The position numbers and the translations under genes are program-made. Below the pieces are notes generated by a model. That model searched no databases and had not been told where the DNA came from. It saw only the letters and a list, made by a program, of their open reading frames with translations. A stretch of DNA of 64,000 bases from Microbacterium sp. CGR2 (GTDB lineage Bacteria > Actinomycetota > Actinomycetes > Actinomycetales > Microbacteriaceae): positions 558,001 to 622,000 of the forward strand of contig NZ_RBHX01000001.1 in the NCBI RefSeq assembly GCF_003626735.1. The letters are read 5' to 3'. Shown one piece after another: positions 1-8,532 of this stretch (positions are counted from its first letter, which is position 1; every line of letters begins with the position of its first letter).

Positions 1-11
1 GCGTGGTCCGC

Positions 12-1052
12 TTAGCGGGGCGGGGCGACCGAGGCGCGCGAGATCAGCACCGGTGCGACCGGCGCCAGAGCGGATGCCGCGGAGCCCGGGACTGTGGGGC
101 CGGACCCGGCGGGGGCGACCCCACCCACGACCGCGTCGATCGCCCGGCGTGCGAGCTCGTCGAAGTCCTGTCGCACGGTGGTGAGCTTCGGCCAGTAGTA
201 GGCGGCGTCCGGGATGTCGTCGAAGCCCACGACACTGAGGTCCGCCGGCACCGAGAGGCCGGCCTCCTGGAGCCCGCCCAGCAGCCCCAGCGCCATCTGG
301 TCGTTCGCGGCGAACACCGCGGTCACCCCGGCAGTGCGGATGTCGGATGCCGCGGCGTAGCCCGAACCGGCCGACCAGTCGCCGACGATGACGGGCCCCG
401 CCGGGAGCCCCCGCGCAGCGAGCTCGGCGGCGAAGCCCTCGGCGCGGGACTCCGCCTCGAGCCAGTCCGGCGGGCCGGCGAGGTGCGCGATGCGGGTGTG
501 CCCGGCATCCGCGAGTGCGGCGACCGCCAGCCGGGCACCCGCGGCCTGATCGACCGAAAGCCCCCGTGCTCCCTGTCCCGCCGAGTGCAGCGTCACCACC
601 GGAACCCCGATCCGCAGCGCGTCCAACGCGTGGAGGGTGCGGGCATGCGGAGCGACGACGACGATTCCCTCCACCCCCTGCGCGATGAGGTGGTCGACGG
701 CCGAGACGACCGCCTCGGCATCCCCCGCGTCGGCGAATGCCGCGCTGACCCAGTAGCCCGACCCTCGGGCCGCGGCCTCGAGCGCCGCGATGCTGCGCGA
801 GGGCCCGTACTGCAAGGCGTCGGAGGCCAGCACGCCGAGCGTCCGGGATCTGCGCGTACCGAGTGCCCGGGCGGCGTTGTTCATCCGATAGCCGAGTTCC
901 GCCATCGCCGACCGCACGCGCTGTTGAGTCGCGGCGGCGACGTCCGGGTGGTCGTTGAGCACTCTCGACACCGTCTGGCGCGACACTCCGGCGAGCGCCG
1001 CGACGTCTCGTACGCCGACGGTGCGGTCCGGGGTGCTGCGCGACTCACTCAC
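12..1052 (-). CDS. LacI-family transcriptional regulator
   Basis: A DNA-binding repressor that would sense a sugar or sugar acid. An N-terminal helix-turn-helix (VAALAGVSRQTVSRVLNDHP) is followed by a periplasmic-binding-protein-like sensor domain ending in the usual FDDIPDAAYYWPKLTTVRQD segment, giving about 346 residues, normal for the family. The ORF is open to a GTG at 1100, but the GTG at 1052 leaves a more typical short leader before the helix-turn-helix; neither has a clear ribosome binding site, so the start is uncertain. It is divergent from the NAD-dependent epimerase at 1110 and presumably controls it. I see no convincing operator in the short gap. Confidence 0.85.
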   Translation of the reverse strand: MSESRSTPDRTVGVRDVAALAGVSRQTVSRVLNDHPDVAAATQQRVRSAMAELGYRMNNAARALGTRRSRTLGVLASDALQYGPSRSIAALEAAARGSGYWVSAAFADAGDAEAVVSAVDHLIAQGVEGIVVVAPHARTLHALDALRIGVPVVTLHSAGQGARGLSVDQAAGARLAVAALADAGHTRIAHLAGPPDWLEAESRAEGFAAELAARGLPAGPVIVGDWSAGSGYAAASDIRTAGVTAVFAANDQMALGLLGGLQEAGLSVPADLSVVGFDDIPDAAYYWPKLTTVRQDFDELARRAIDAVVGGVAPAGSGPTVPGSAASALAPVAPVLISRASVAPPR

Positions 1053-1109
1053 GCGGTTGAGTGTACGACGCCCGGCCCTTCCTACTCGTCGACGTGGCAC
1101 TCTGGTGAC

Positions 1110-1949
1110 ATGCGCATCGCTCTCACCGGATCATCGGGCAAGCTCGGCCGCGTCGTCGCTCGCGAACTGCGGTCGAACGGCCACGACGTCATCGGCATGG
1201 ACATCTCGGGCACCCGCGGGCCGGGTTTCGTCCAGGTCGATCTGACCGACTACGGCCAGGTCATCGACGCCTTCACGGCCGTCGGAGACCAGCATGACGG
1301 CGTCGACGCGGTCGTGCATCTCGGTGCGGTGCCGGCCCCCGGCATCCGGACCGACGTGGCCACCTTCCACAACAACATGCCCGCGACGTTCAACGTGTTC
1401 TGGGCGGCCGTGCGGCTCGGCATCCGTCGCGTCGTCTACGCGTCCAGCGAGACGGTGCTGGGCCTCCCGTTCGACGTGCCGCCGCCGTACGTCCCGGTCG
1501 ACGAGGACTACCCCGCGCGCCCCGAATCGGTGTACTCGCTGGTGAAGACGCTCGAGGAGCAGCTGGCCACCGAGCTCGTCCGCTGGCATCCGGACCTGTC
1601 GATCACGGCCCTGCGATTCTCGAACGTGATGAACCCGGAGGACTACGCCGAGTTCCCCTCCTTCGACGCGGATGCTCAGCGGCGCAAGTGGAACCTGTGG
1701 GGGTACATCGACGCCCGCGACGGCGCCCAGGCCGTGCAGCGTGCGCTCGAGGTGGCCGCCCCCGGGTTCGATCGGTTCATCATCGCGGCCGCCGACACGG
1801 TCATGTCACGTCCCAACGCCGAGCTGCTCGCCGAGGTCTTCCCCGACGTGCCCGTGCGGCGGGAGTTCGGTCCGAACGAGACGCTGCTGTCGATCGACAA
1901 GGCGCGGCGGATCCTCGGTTTCGACCCGCAGCACTCCTGGCGGGACTAG
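1110..1949 (+). CDS. NAD-dependent epimerase/dehydratase (extended SDR)
   Basis: A cytoplasmic sugar- or sugar-acid-converting oxidoreductase of 279 residues. The start is the ATG at 1110, because the Rossmann strand and glycine motif TGSSGKLG begin right after it (residues 6-13); the long open frame before it is a shadow of the opposite LacI gene. The catalytic YxxxK of extended SDRs is visible as YSLVK (Y142, K146). Its length and the short C-terminal domain resemble uronate dehydrogenases and related aldose dehydrogenases, but the substrate cannot be read from sequence. It is divergent from a LacI gene, its probable regulator. Confidence 0.82.
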   Translation: MRIALTGSSGKLGRVVARELRSNGHDVIGMDISGTRGPGFVQVDLTDYGQVIDAFTAVGDQHDGVDAVVHLGAVPAPGIRTDVATFHNNMPATFNVFWAAVRLGIRRVVYASSETVLGLPFDVPPPYVPVDEDYPARPESVYSLVKTLEEQLATELVRWHPDLSITALRFSNVMNPEDYAEFPSFDADAQRRKWNLWGYIDARDGAQAVQRALEVAAPGFDRFIIAAADTVMSRPNAELLAEVFPDVPVRREFGPNETLLSIDKARRILGFDPQHSWRD

Positions 1950-1953
1950 CCTC

Positions 1954-2088
1954 AGGCCGTCCGGTCGCAGTCGGGTTCCTCCCCGTGTTCCGGTCGCAGT
2001 TGCGGCCACTTCAGGGGCGATATGACGGCCGAAACTGCGACCGGAGCACGGCAGGGCGGTCCTTCGACGGCAGATACTGCGACCGGAG
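1954..2088. repeat. CGGTCGCAGTT repeat cluster 1
   Basis: Four related copies lie between two convergent gene ends. Two point right (around 1960-1975, degenerate, and 1990-2007) and two are inverted (2026-2045 and 2068-2087), so the two halves can pair. The core is CCGGTCGCAGTTTCGGCC or close variants. Confidence 0.85.
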
Positions 2089-2106
2089 CGACCCCCGGAA
2101 CCGCGA

Positions 2107-3132
2107 CTACCGGCGGGCGATCGTCGACCCGCGGATGACCAGCCGCACGGGCAGGTGATGCGACCCCTCGCCGATGTCGACACCGTCGATCGCGTCGAAC
2201 ACTCGCTGCGCAGCCTGTCGTCCGAGCTGCTGCAGGTTCGCGTCGATGCTGGTGAGCTCCGGGCGGGCATTGGTGGCGAGCACTTCCCAGTTGTCGTAGC
2301 CGATCACGGCGAGATCGTCGGGCACGGAGCGTCCCAGATCTCTCGCCGAGTCGAGCACCCCGCGGGCGATCTGGTCGGAGCCGCAGAAGATCGCATCGAT
2401 GTCGGGATGCCGCTGCAGCAGGAGCGCGCCGGCATCCCTCCCCCAGTGCTCGGTCCATTCCGACAGCATCGGTTCGCCGACCAGTTCGAGCCCCGCTTCG
2501 GCGAGCGCCGCTCTGGCTCCGGCGAGACGGTCCTGCGCCGCGGCGTAGGACGGCTCCCCGGAGATGTGGGCGATGCGCCGCCGGCCGCACGCGAGCAGAT
2601 GCTCGATCGCGAGGCGTCCGCCGGCGTAGTTGTCGGGAGTCAGGGACAGGTCGCGCGGATCGTCTGAGGGCGCGTAGGCGTAGACGACCGGAACCGGAAG
2701 ATCCTGTCCGAGCGACGGGCGCGGATCGGTCTGGCGCCCCACCACGATGATGCCGTCGACGCGGCGGCTGAGCAGCTCCTTGAGGTGGTGCTGTTCGCGG
2801 ATGGCATCGCCACGGGCATCACAGAGGAAGACGTTGACGCGTCCCGCTCCGAAGGCATCTTCCGCCCCCATGAGGATCGGGATCATGAAGCGGCCTTCGA
2901 GGTCGCTGGTGAGCAGGCCGACGGTGCCGGTGCGTCCGGCGAGCAGCCCCCGCGCCATCGCGTTGGGAGTGAACGCCAGCTCATCGGCGGCGGCGAGCAC
3001 GCGGGTTCTGGTGGCCGCCGCGACGTCGCCACGATCGTTGAGCGCCTTGGAGGCGGTCGCGATCGACACCCCGGCCCGACGCGCGACATCGCTGAGCGTC
3101 GCTGCCTTGCTTCCTGATTCGCCGCCTGCCAT
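2107..3132 (-). CDS. LacI-family regulator of the GH127 operon
   Basis: Repressor of 341 residues with the N-terminal helix-turn-helix (LSDVARRAGVSIATASKALN) and a full sensor domain; the late VIGYDNWEVLATNARPELTSI segment is typical of the sugar-responsive LacI/GalR family. The ATG at 3132 is preceded by a purine-rich AGGGGG. It is divergent from the operon starting at 3306 and the gap carries a good promoter with two TTTCGAAA palindromes, so this protein most likely represses that operon in the absence of an arabinofuranoside-derived inducer. The target is inferred from position. Confidence 0.9.
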   Translation of the reverse strand: MAGGESGSKAATLSDVARRAGVSIATASKALNDRGDVAAATRTRVLAAADELAFTPNAMARGLLAGRTGTVGLLTSDLEGRFMIPILMGAEDAFGAGRVNVFLCDARGDAIREQHHLKELLSRRVDGIIVVGRQTDPRPSLGQDLPVPVVYAYAPSDDPRDLSLTPDNYAGGRLAIEHLLACGRRRIAHISGEPSYAAAQDRLAGARAALAEAGLELVGEPMLSEWTEHWGRDAGALLLQRHPDIDAIFCGSDQIARGVLDSARDLGRSVPDDLAVIGYDNWEVLATNARPELTSIDANLQQLGRQAAQRVFDAIDGVDIGEGSHHLPVRLVIRGSTIARR

Positions 3133-3173
3133 CGCACCCCCTGAGCGTTGCTGAAAGGTTATCGGAGCGATCC

Positions 3174-3202
3174 TTGACCGCTGCCACCATTCACGATATA
3201 CC
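3174..3202 (+). promoter_or_regulatory. Promoter of the GH127/ABC operon
   Basis: A -35 box TTGACC (3174-3179) and a -10 box TATACC (3197-3202) are separated by 17 bp and drive the genes from 3306. This is one of the clearest sigma-70-type promoters in the window, and an operator follows directly after the -10 box. Confidence 0.7.
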
Positions 3203-3203
3203 T

Positions 3204-3232
3204 TTTCGAAAGGGGTTTCGGAGTTTTCGAAA
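3204..3232. promoter_or_regulatory. Tandem LacI operators (TTTCGAAA x2)
   Basis: Two identical palindromic cores, TTTCGAAA at 3204-3211 and 3225-3232, have centres 21 bp apart, two helical turns. The central CG and position over the expected transcription start fit LacI-family operators. The likely binder is the divergent LacI protein encoded at 2107-3132. Confidence 0.7.
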
Positions 3233-3305
3233 CGGGCCCCTCAACCAGACAACGCCGTCGCTCGGCGACAGCATCCGCTCACCGAAGAGTCCAGGAGGCC
3301 ATCCC

Positions 3306-4604
3306 ATGCACACCACCCGACGCCGTGCGTTCCGACGCACCGTCACCGCCCTCGCCGCCACGGCGCTGCTCGCCGCACCCCTCGCGGCGTGCGCCTCGGG
3401 CGCCGGCGCCGAAGGTCAGGGCGAACCGATCACCGGGGAGGGTGTCGACGACGGGACCACGCTCACGCTGTGGACCCGCGCCCCCATCGAGCGTCAGGCG
3501 AATCTCCTCGTCGACGCCTACAACGCCTCGCACGAGAACCAGGTCGAGCTCACCGTGGTCCCCAACGACGACTACGTCGCGAAAGTCGGCGCCGCCGCCG
3601 GCTCCGGAGGCCTCCCCGACCTGTTCGCCGCCGACATCGTGTACGTGCCGAACTGGGCGCAGCAGGGTCTGTTCGCCGACATCTCCGAACAGATCGACGG
3701 CCTCGACTACAAAGACGAGATCAACCAGGGCCATCTGGCAGCCGGCACCGTCGACGACAAGGAGTATGTGCTGCCGTTCGCCCTCGACCTCTCGATGCTG
3801 TTCTGGAACAAGGAGCTCTTCGCCGAGGCCGGACTCGACCCCGAGAAAGCGCCCGCCACACTCGACGAGTTCGCCGATGCCGCGAAAGCCGTCCAGGCGC
3901 TGAACAAGCCGGACACCTACGGCACCGCGACCGGACTGAACTGCGGCGGCTGCCTCGTCTTCACCTGGTTCCCCTCGGTGTGGGCCTCGGGCGAAGAGGT
4001 CATGAACGAGGACGGCACAGAGGCCCTGCTGGCGGGAGACGCCGCGCAGGAGGTCTACGACACCTGGGCCGATCTGCAGGAGTCGGGCGCCGTGCTGCCG
4101 AGCTCCACCGACGAGGCAGGACCGACGTGGACCGCCGCGTTCAGCGAAGGAAAGGTGGGCGTGATGCCGTTCCCCGCGACGCTCCTCCCCTCGATCGAGT
4201 TCGACGCAGGCGTGGCCGGCATCCCCGGGGTCGACGGCGGCGTCTCCACGTTCGTGGGAGGCGACGGCATCGGCATCTCGAAGGACTCCGAGAAGGCCGC
4301 CCAGGCGTGGAACTTCCTCGACTGGATGATGTCGGAGGAGGCTCAGGTCGAGGTCCTCGCGAAGGACGGGAACGCCGTCTCACGTGGCGACCTCGCCGAC
4401 AACGAGTACGCGGCGGAGGATCCGCGACTGGTCACCATCAACGAGGTCGCCGCGGAAGGCAGCACGCCCGTGGCACTGAACTTCCAGCAGGCGTTCAACG
4501 CCCCGGGGAGCCCCTGGCTGACGCTCATCCGCAACCAGGTGCTCGACGGCGAAGACACGGCCGACGCCGACAACGACGAGATCACCGCGATCCTCTCGCA
4601 GTGA
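3306..4604 (+). CDS. Sugar ABC transporter substrate-binding lipoprotein
   Basis: Extracellular family 1 solute-binding protein of 432 residues that captures a sugar, probably an arabinose-containing oligosaccharide, for the permeases encoded next. A twin-arginine-rich N terminus and hydrophobic segment lead to the lipobox LAAC, so the mature protein is membrane-anchored. The start is the ATG at 3306 because AGGAGG lies at 3292-3297 and the signal peptide begins there; the in-frame ORF upstream is promoter DNA. It is the first gene of an operon ending in a GH127 enzyme, which is the basis for the substrate guess. A strong hairpin follows the stop codon. Confidence 0.9.
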   Translation: MHTTRRRAFRRTVTALAATALLAAPLAACASGAGAEGQGEPITGEGVDDGTTLTLWTRAPIERQANLLVDAYNASHENQVELTVVPNDDYVAKVGAAAGSGGLPDLFAADIVYVPNWAQQGLFADISEQIDGLDYKDEINQGHLAAGTVDDKEYVLPFALDLSMLFWNKELFAEAGLDPEKAPATLDEFADAAKAVQALNKPDTYGTATGLNCGGCLVFTWFPSVWASGEEVMNEDGTEALLAGDAAQEVYDTWADLQESGAVLPSSTDEAGPTWTAAFSEGKVGVMPFPATLLPSIEFDAGVAGIPGVDGGVSTFVGGDGIGISKDSEKAAQAWNFLDWMMSEEAQVEVLAKDGNAVSRGDLADNEYAAEDPRLVTINEVAAEGSTPVALNFQQAFNAPGSPWLTLIRNQVLDGEDTADADNDEITAILSQ

Positions 4605-4612
4605 TGACGCCG

Positions 4613-4645
4613 GTGGGGGCGGCGCCGCTTGCGCCGCCCCCACCC
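4613..4645 (+). terminator. Intercistronic hairpin after the binding-protein gene
   Basis: A perfect 14-bp GC-rich stem (4613-4626 with 4632-4645) and a 5-nt loop lie between the binding-protein and permease genes. With no clear T run it may act as a partial terminator or mRNA-stabilising element, keeping binding protein in excess over permease. Confidence 0.65.
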
Positions 4646-4665
4646 CTCGACGGAAAGAGAACGAG

Positions 4666-5571
4666 ATGACCTCGACTGCACCTCCGCTGCGCCGCCGACG
4701 GCGCCGCACCGGACTCGGCGGACCCGTGCAGGGGTGGCTGTATGCCGCACCGACGGCGATCTTCGTGGCCCTGCTCTTCGTGGTGCCGCTGGTGCTCGTG
4801 CTGCAGATGTCGGCATCCGAGTGGCCCCTGCTCAGCGGCAACCAAGGACCCAACTTCCCCGAGAACTACGTGGATGCCGTCAACCACCGCCTCTTCTGGG
4901 ACTCGATCCGCTTCACACTGCTGTACACCCTCATCACGACCGTGATCCTGATCGGTCTCGGCCTCGGGCTCGCACTCCTGGTGCAGGAGTCGACCAGATG
5001 GAAGGGGTTCCTGCGCACGGCATTCCTCATCCCCAGCGCGCTCGGCCTGGCCTCCGCTTCTCTCCTCTTCTACGTGCTGTACTCACCGATCGCCGGCCCC
5101 TTCGCCGACCTCATGAAATCGTGGGGCGTCACCTTCCTCGGCACGCCGGAAGGCGCCCTGTGGTCGACGATCTTCCTGATCGTCTGGCGCTACGCCGGGT
5201 TCTACATGCTGCTCATGCTCGTGGGACTCCAGGGGATTCCCGACGACATCTACGAGGCCGCCCGCATCGACGGAGCGAGCCGCTGGCAGACCTTCCGCGA
5301 CATCACCGTGCCGCTGCTGAAACCGACGTTCGCGCTCACGACCGTGATGTGCGTGACGGGTTCGCTGCTGGCGTTCGAGCAGTTCTACATCCTCACCAAG
5401 GGCGGTCCGGACAACAGCACCATGACCGTCGTGCAGCTCATCTACAACGTCGCCTTCCAGGGGCAGAACAGCCTCGGCATCGCCGGTGCACTCTCGGTGA
5501 TCGTGCTGCTCGCCCTCATCGTCATCAACGTCTTCCAGTTGCGCGCCTTCCGGCGTCCGGATGAGAGCTGA
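4666..5571 (+). CDS. Sugar ABC transporter permease (MalF type)
   Basis: Membrane subunit of 301 residues with about six transmembrane segments. The cytoplasmic EAA loop that docks on the ATPase is readable as EAARIDGASRWQTFRDITVP in the last third. The start ATG at 4666 follows GGAAAGAGAA. It lies between the binding protein and the partner permease, and the three with the GH127 gene form one operon. No ATPase gene is in the operon, so, as in many actinobacteria, a shared MsiK-like ATPase encoded elsewhere probably powers it; that is inference. Confidence 0.92.
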   Translation: MTSTAPPLRRRRRRTGLGGPVQGWLYAAPTAIFVALLFVVPLVLVLQMSASEWPLLSGNQGPNFPENYVDAVNHRLFWDSIRFTLLYTLITTVILIGLGLGLALLVQESTRWKGFLRTAFLIPSALGLASASLLFYVLYSPIAGPFADLMKSWGVTFLGTPEGALWSTIFLIVWRYAGFYMLLMLVGLQGIPDDIYEAARIDGASRWQTFRDITVPLLKPTFALTTVMCVTGSLLAFEQFYILTKGGPDNSTMTVVQLIYNVAFQGQNSLGIAGALSVIVLLALIVINVFQLRAFRRPDES

Positions 5572-5576
5572 ATCCC

Positions 5577-6491
5577 ATGTCGCAGAATCGAACGCTGTCG
5601 CAGAATCAGACCCTCACACGCACGATCGTCGCGCCGAACTCGCAACCCACGACACCGCGCTACCGGTCCAAAGCCGCCCGTGTCGTCTACGGCATCCCGT
5701 ACTGGGTGTTCACCACCGCGCTCGCGGTGATCTTCCTCTACCCGCTCATCTGGACAGGCGTCTCGTCGGTCAGCCCTCTCGCGGGCACCAGCCAGACCGA
5801 CAGCTGGGGGTTCGGCAACTACGTCGCCCTCGCCGAGTATCAGGCCGGCATCTGGGTGTACCTGGGCAACTCGTTGTTCGTGTCGGTGCTCACCGTCGCA
5901 CTCACCCTGTTCATCTCACTGCTGGGCGGCTACGCGTTCGCCCGGTTCTCGTTCCCGGGGAAGAACGCGCTGTTCCTGCTGACCCTCGCCATCCTGATGG
6001 TGCCGTACGCCACCCTGCTCATCCCGCTCTACGTCATCCTCAACGCCGTCGGGCTGCAGAACTCGCTCGTCGGGGTCGCGCTGGTCATCACCATGTTCCA
6101 GCTGCCGTTCTCGATGTTCATGATGCGCATCTCCTTCGAGTCGATCCCGAAGGAGATGGATGAGGCCGCGATGGTCGACGGATGCTCCAGCTGGGGCGCC
6201 CTCTGGCGAGTGCTGCTGCCGGCGGTCAAGCCGGGCCTGGTGACCGTCGGGCTGTTCGCGTTCCTCACGGCGTGGAACGACTTCATGGCTCCCCTGATCC
6301 TCATCAACGACACCAACCGGATGACGCTGCCGCTCGCGGTCGCCAACCTCCGCGGACAGGTGCAGGGTGTCGTCGACTACGGCGCGACCGAGGCCGGCGT
6401 GGTCGTCCTGGCCCTCCCCTGCATCCTGCTCTTCCTGATCCTCCAACGACACTACGTGCGCGGCTTCATGTCCGGCGCCTTCAAAGGATGA
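5577..6491 (+). CDS. Sugar ABC transporter permease (MalG type)
   Basis: Partner permease of 304 residues with six predicted membrane helices and the EAA loop DEAAMVDGCSSWGALWRVLL near residue 200. Its gene begins 5 nt after the stop of the first permease gene. The extreme N terminus holds a small duplicated segment (SQNRTLSQNQTLTR) encoded by a short direct DNA repeat; a start further in is possible but none is better supported. The coding end overlaps the start region of the GH127 gene, which suggests coupled translation. Confidence 0.92.
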   Translation: MSQNRTLSQNQTLTRTIVAPNSQPTTPRYRSKAARVVYGIPYWVFTTALAVIFLYPLIWTGVSSVSPLAGTSQTDSWGFGNYVALAEYQAGIWVYLGNSLFVSVLTVALTLFISLLGGYAFARFSFPGKNALFLLTLAILMVPYATLLIPLYVILNAVGLQNSLVGVALVITMFQLPFSMFMMRISFESIPKEMDEAAMVDGCSSWGALWRVLLPAVKPGLVTVGLFAFLTAWNDFMAPLILINDTNRMTLPLAVANLRGQVQGVVDYGATEAGVVVLALPCILLFLILQRHYVRGFMSGAFKG

Positions 6492-6493
6492 CG

Positions 6494-8356
6494 ATGTTCG
6501 ACACCACTGCACCGGCCGCCCCTGTCGTCCCTTCGCGCGGCCGACTCCGACCGCTCGGTCTCTCCGAGGTCCGCATCGTCGGAGGATTCTGGGGGGAACG
6601 CCAGCAGGTCAACGGCACGGCGACCCTCGACCACATCGAGTCCCGCCTCGAGTCCGAGGGCTGGCTGCCGAACTTCGACCTCGCCGCCGCGGGCGTACTG
6701 CCCGAGGGGCGCCGCGGGAGGGAGTTCGCAGATTCCGAGATCTACAAATACCTCGAAGCTCTGGCCTGGGAGATCGGACGGACGGATGCTGCGGCCGACT
6801 CCGCTCTGGAATCACGGTTCCGTGGCGTCGTCGACAGGGTGGCGGCCGCTCAGGAGCGGGACGGGTACCTGAACACGCGGTTCGGGCGGCCGGGGCAGGG
6901 TGCACGGTGGTCCGACCTGGAGTGGGGGCACGAGCTGTACTGCCTCGGGCATCTCTTCCAGGCCGCGGTCGCGCGGCACCGCACCCGCCCTGAGGCAGAC
7001 GACGGTCTCGTGGAGATCGCCCGCCGGGCTGCCGAGCTGGTGTGCCGGGAATTCAGTGCCGACGGCAGGGACGCGGTCTGCGGCCACGCCGAGGTCGAAG
7101 TCGGACTCGCCGAGCTCGGGCGCGCCCTCGTCGAGCCGCGGTTCCTCGAGCAGGCGGCACTGTTCGTGGAGCGACACGGCCGCGGTTCGCTGGGCGAGAT
7201 CGAATGGGGACAGGAGTACTTCCAGGACGATGTGCCGGTACGCGAAGCCGAAGCGCTGCGGGGGCACGCCGTGCGCGCGAACTATCTGTCGGCCGGGGCG
7301 ACGGACGTCGCTGTCGAGGGATCGGATGCGGCACTGCTGAGCGCACTGCGGGGGCAATGGGATCGCACGGTCGAGCGGCGCACATACGTCACCGGCGGAC
7401 AGGGCTCTCACCACCAGGACGAGGCCTTCGGAGCGGATTGGGAGCTGCCCGCCGACCGGGCGTACTCCGAGACCTGTGCGGGCATCGGCTCGATCATGTT
7501 CTCCTGGCGCCTGCTGCTCGCAACCGGCGAGACGCGGCACGCCGACCTCATCGAGCGGACGCTGTTCAACGTCGTGGCGACGTCGCCCGGGTCGGATGGG
7601 CGCTCCTTCTACTACGCCAACACGTTGCATCAGCGGGTTCCCGGGGTGGAAGCCGACCCGGAGGGCACGTCCAAGCGCGCCTCATCGTCGCTGCGGGCAC
7701 CCTGGTTCGAGGTGTCGTGCTGCCCGCCCAATGTGGCCCGCACCTTCGCCAGCCTCGCCGCCTACGTCGCGACCGCTGACGACGACGGCGTGCAGTTGCA
7801 CCAGTACGCGCCGGCACACGTGCGGACGACACTGCCCGACGGGCGGGTCGTCGCGTTCGATGTCGACACCGGCTACCCGGTCGATGGCGGCATCCGCGTG
7901 ACGGTCGTGGAGGATGCCGCATTCACACTGACGCTTCGCGTGCCGACATGGGCCGAGGGTGCCGTGCTCCGGGTGCAGGCGGCCGGTGACGTCACGGAGC
8001 AGGTGGCGGAGCCCGGTACCTGCGATGTGCGCCGTGAGTTCCGTGCCGGCGACGTCGTCGAGCTGCAGCTGCCGATCGTGGCGCGGACGACGAACCCCGA
8101 CCCGCGGGTGGATGCCGTGCGCGGATGCGTCGTGATCGAACGGGGTCCCGAGGTGCTGGCACTGGAGTCGCTCGACTTCGGAGCGGACGTCGTCGATGCG
8201 GTCGTCGCCGGGCAGCCGGTCGACCGCGAGGGCCGGGTACGTCTGCCGCTGCGGCATCGCTCGTCCGGCGAGGTCGCGGACGCCGCGCTCGTGCCGTACC
8301 ACGAGTGGGCGCGCCGCGGACCCTCGACGATGCGGGTCTGGCTCCCGACGAGCTAG
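6494..8356 (+). CDS. GH127 beta-L-arabinofuranosidase (DUF1680 family)
   Basis: Glycoside hydrolase of about 620 residues that releases beta-L-arabinofuranose from oligosaccharides. The family's zinc-thiolate catalytic centre is visible: E326 and C328 in YSETCAGIG, and C409-C410 in SCCPPN, matching the Glu-Cys-Cys-Cys arrangement of Bifidobacterium HypBA1. No signal peptide is present, so it acts in the cytoplasm on imported substrate. The ATG at 6494 is preferred because AAAGGA sits 5 nt before it; the ATG at 6488, overlapping the permease stop as ATGA, is an alternative that adds two residues. Last gene of the operon. Confidence 0.93.
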   Translation: MFDTTAPAAPVVPSRGRLRPLGLSEVRIVGGFWGERQQVNGTATLDHIESRLESEGWLPNFDLAAAGVLPEGRRGREFADSEIYKYLEALAWEIGRTDAAADSALESRFRGVVDRVAAAQERDGYLNTRFGRPGQGARWSDLEWGHELYCLGHLFQAAVARHRTRPEADDGLVEIARRAAELVCREFSADGRDAVCGHAEVEVGLAELGRALVEPRFLEQAALFVERHGRGSLGEIEWGQEYFQDDVPVREAEALRGHAVRANYLSAGATDVAVEGSDAALLSALRGQWDRTVERRTYVTGGQGSHHQDEAFGADWELPADRAYSETCAGIGSIMFSWRLLLATGETRHADLIERTLFNVVATSPGSDGRSFYYANTLHQRVPGVEADPEGTSKRASSSLRAPWFEVSCCPPNVARTFASLAAYVATADDDGVQLHQYAPAHVRTTLPDGRVVAFDVDTGYPVDGGIRVTVVEDAAFTLTLRVPTWAEGAVLRVQAAGDVTEQVAEPGTCDVRREFRAGDVVELQLPIVARTTNPDPRVDAVRGCVVIERGPEVLALESLDFGADVVDAVVAGQPVDREGRVRLPLRHRSSGEVADAALVPYHEWARRGPSTMRVWLPTS

Positions 8357-8383
8357 CCGTGACGGCAGGTCGCCGTCTGCCTT

Positions 8384-8514
8384 GCGGTCGCCGTTTCGGC
8401 CACTTCGTTCAGCCCCGGTCGCAGTTTCGGCCGCTTCGAGGATGTCGAGACGACACGAACTGCGACCCGAACCGCGTCGCCCGCTCGGCAGACGGCACGA
8501 ACTGCGATCGGAAG
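8384..8514. repeat. CGGTCGCAGTT repeat cluster 2
   Basis: Between the convergent ends of the GH127 and yjfF genes lie two right-facing copies (8384-8402, degenerate, and 8414-8432) and two inverted copies (about 8452-8469 and 8491-8513). The order is direct, direct, inverted, inverted, as in the other clusters. Nothing else is visible in this gap. Confidence 0.85.
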
Positions 8515-8532
8515 CCGGCCATCCCGGCGCCG

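Noticed and set aside
3..1109. N-terminal extension of the epimerase gene to position 3
   Set aside because: It is the antisense frame of the LacI gene and has Arg/Gly-rich noncoding composition; the Rossmann motif begins just after the ATG at 1110.
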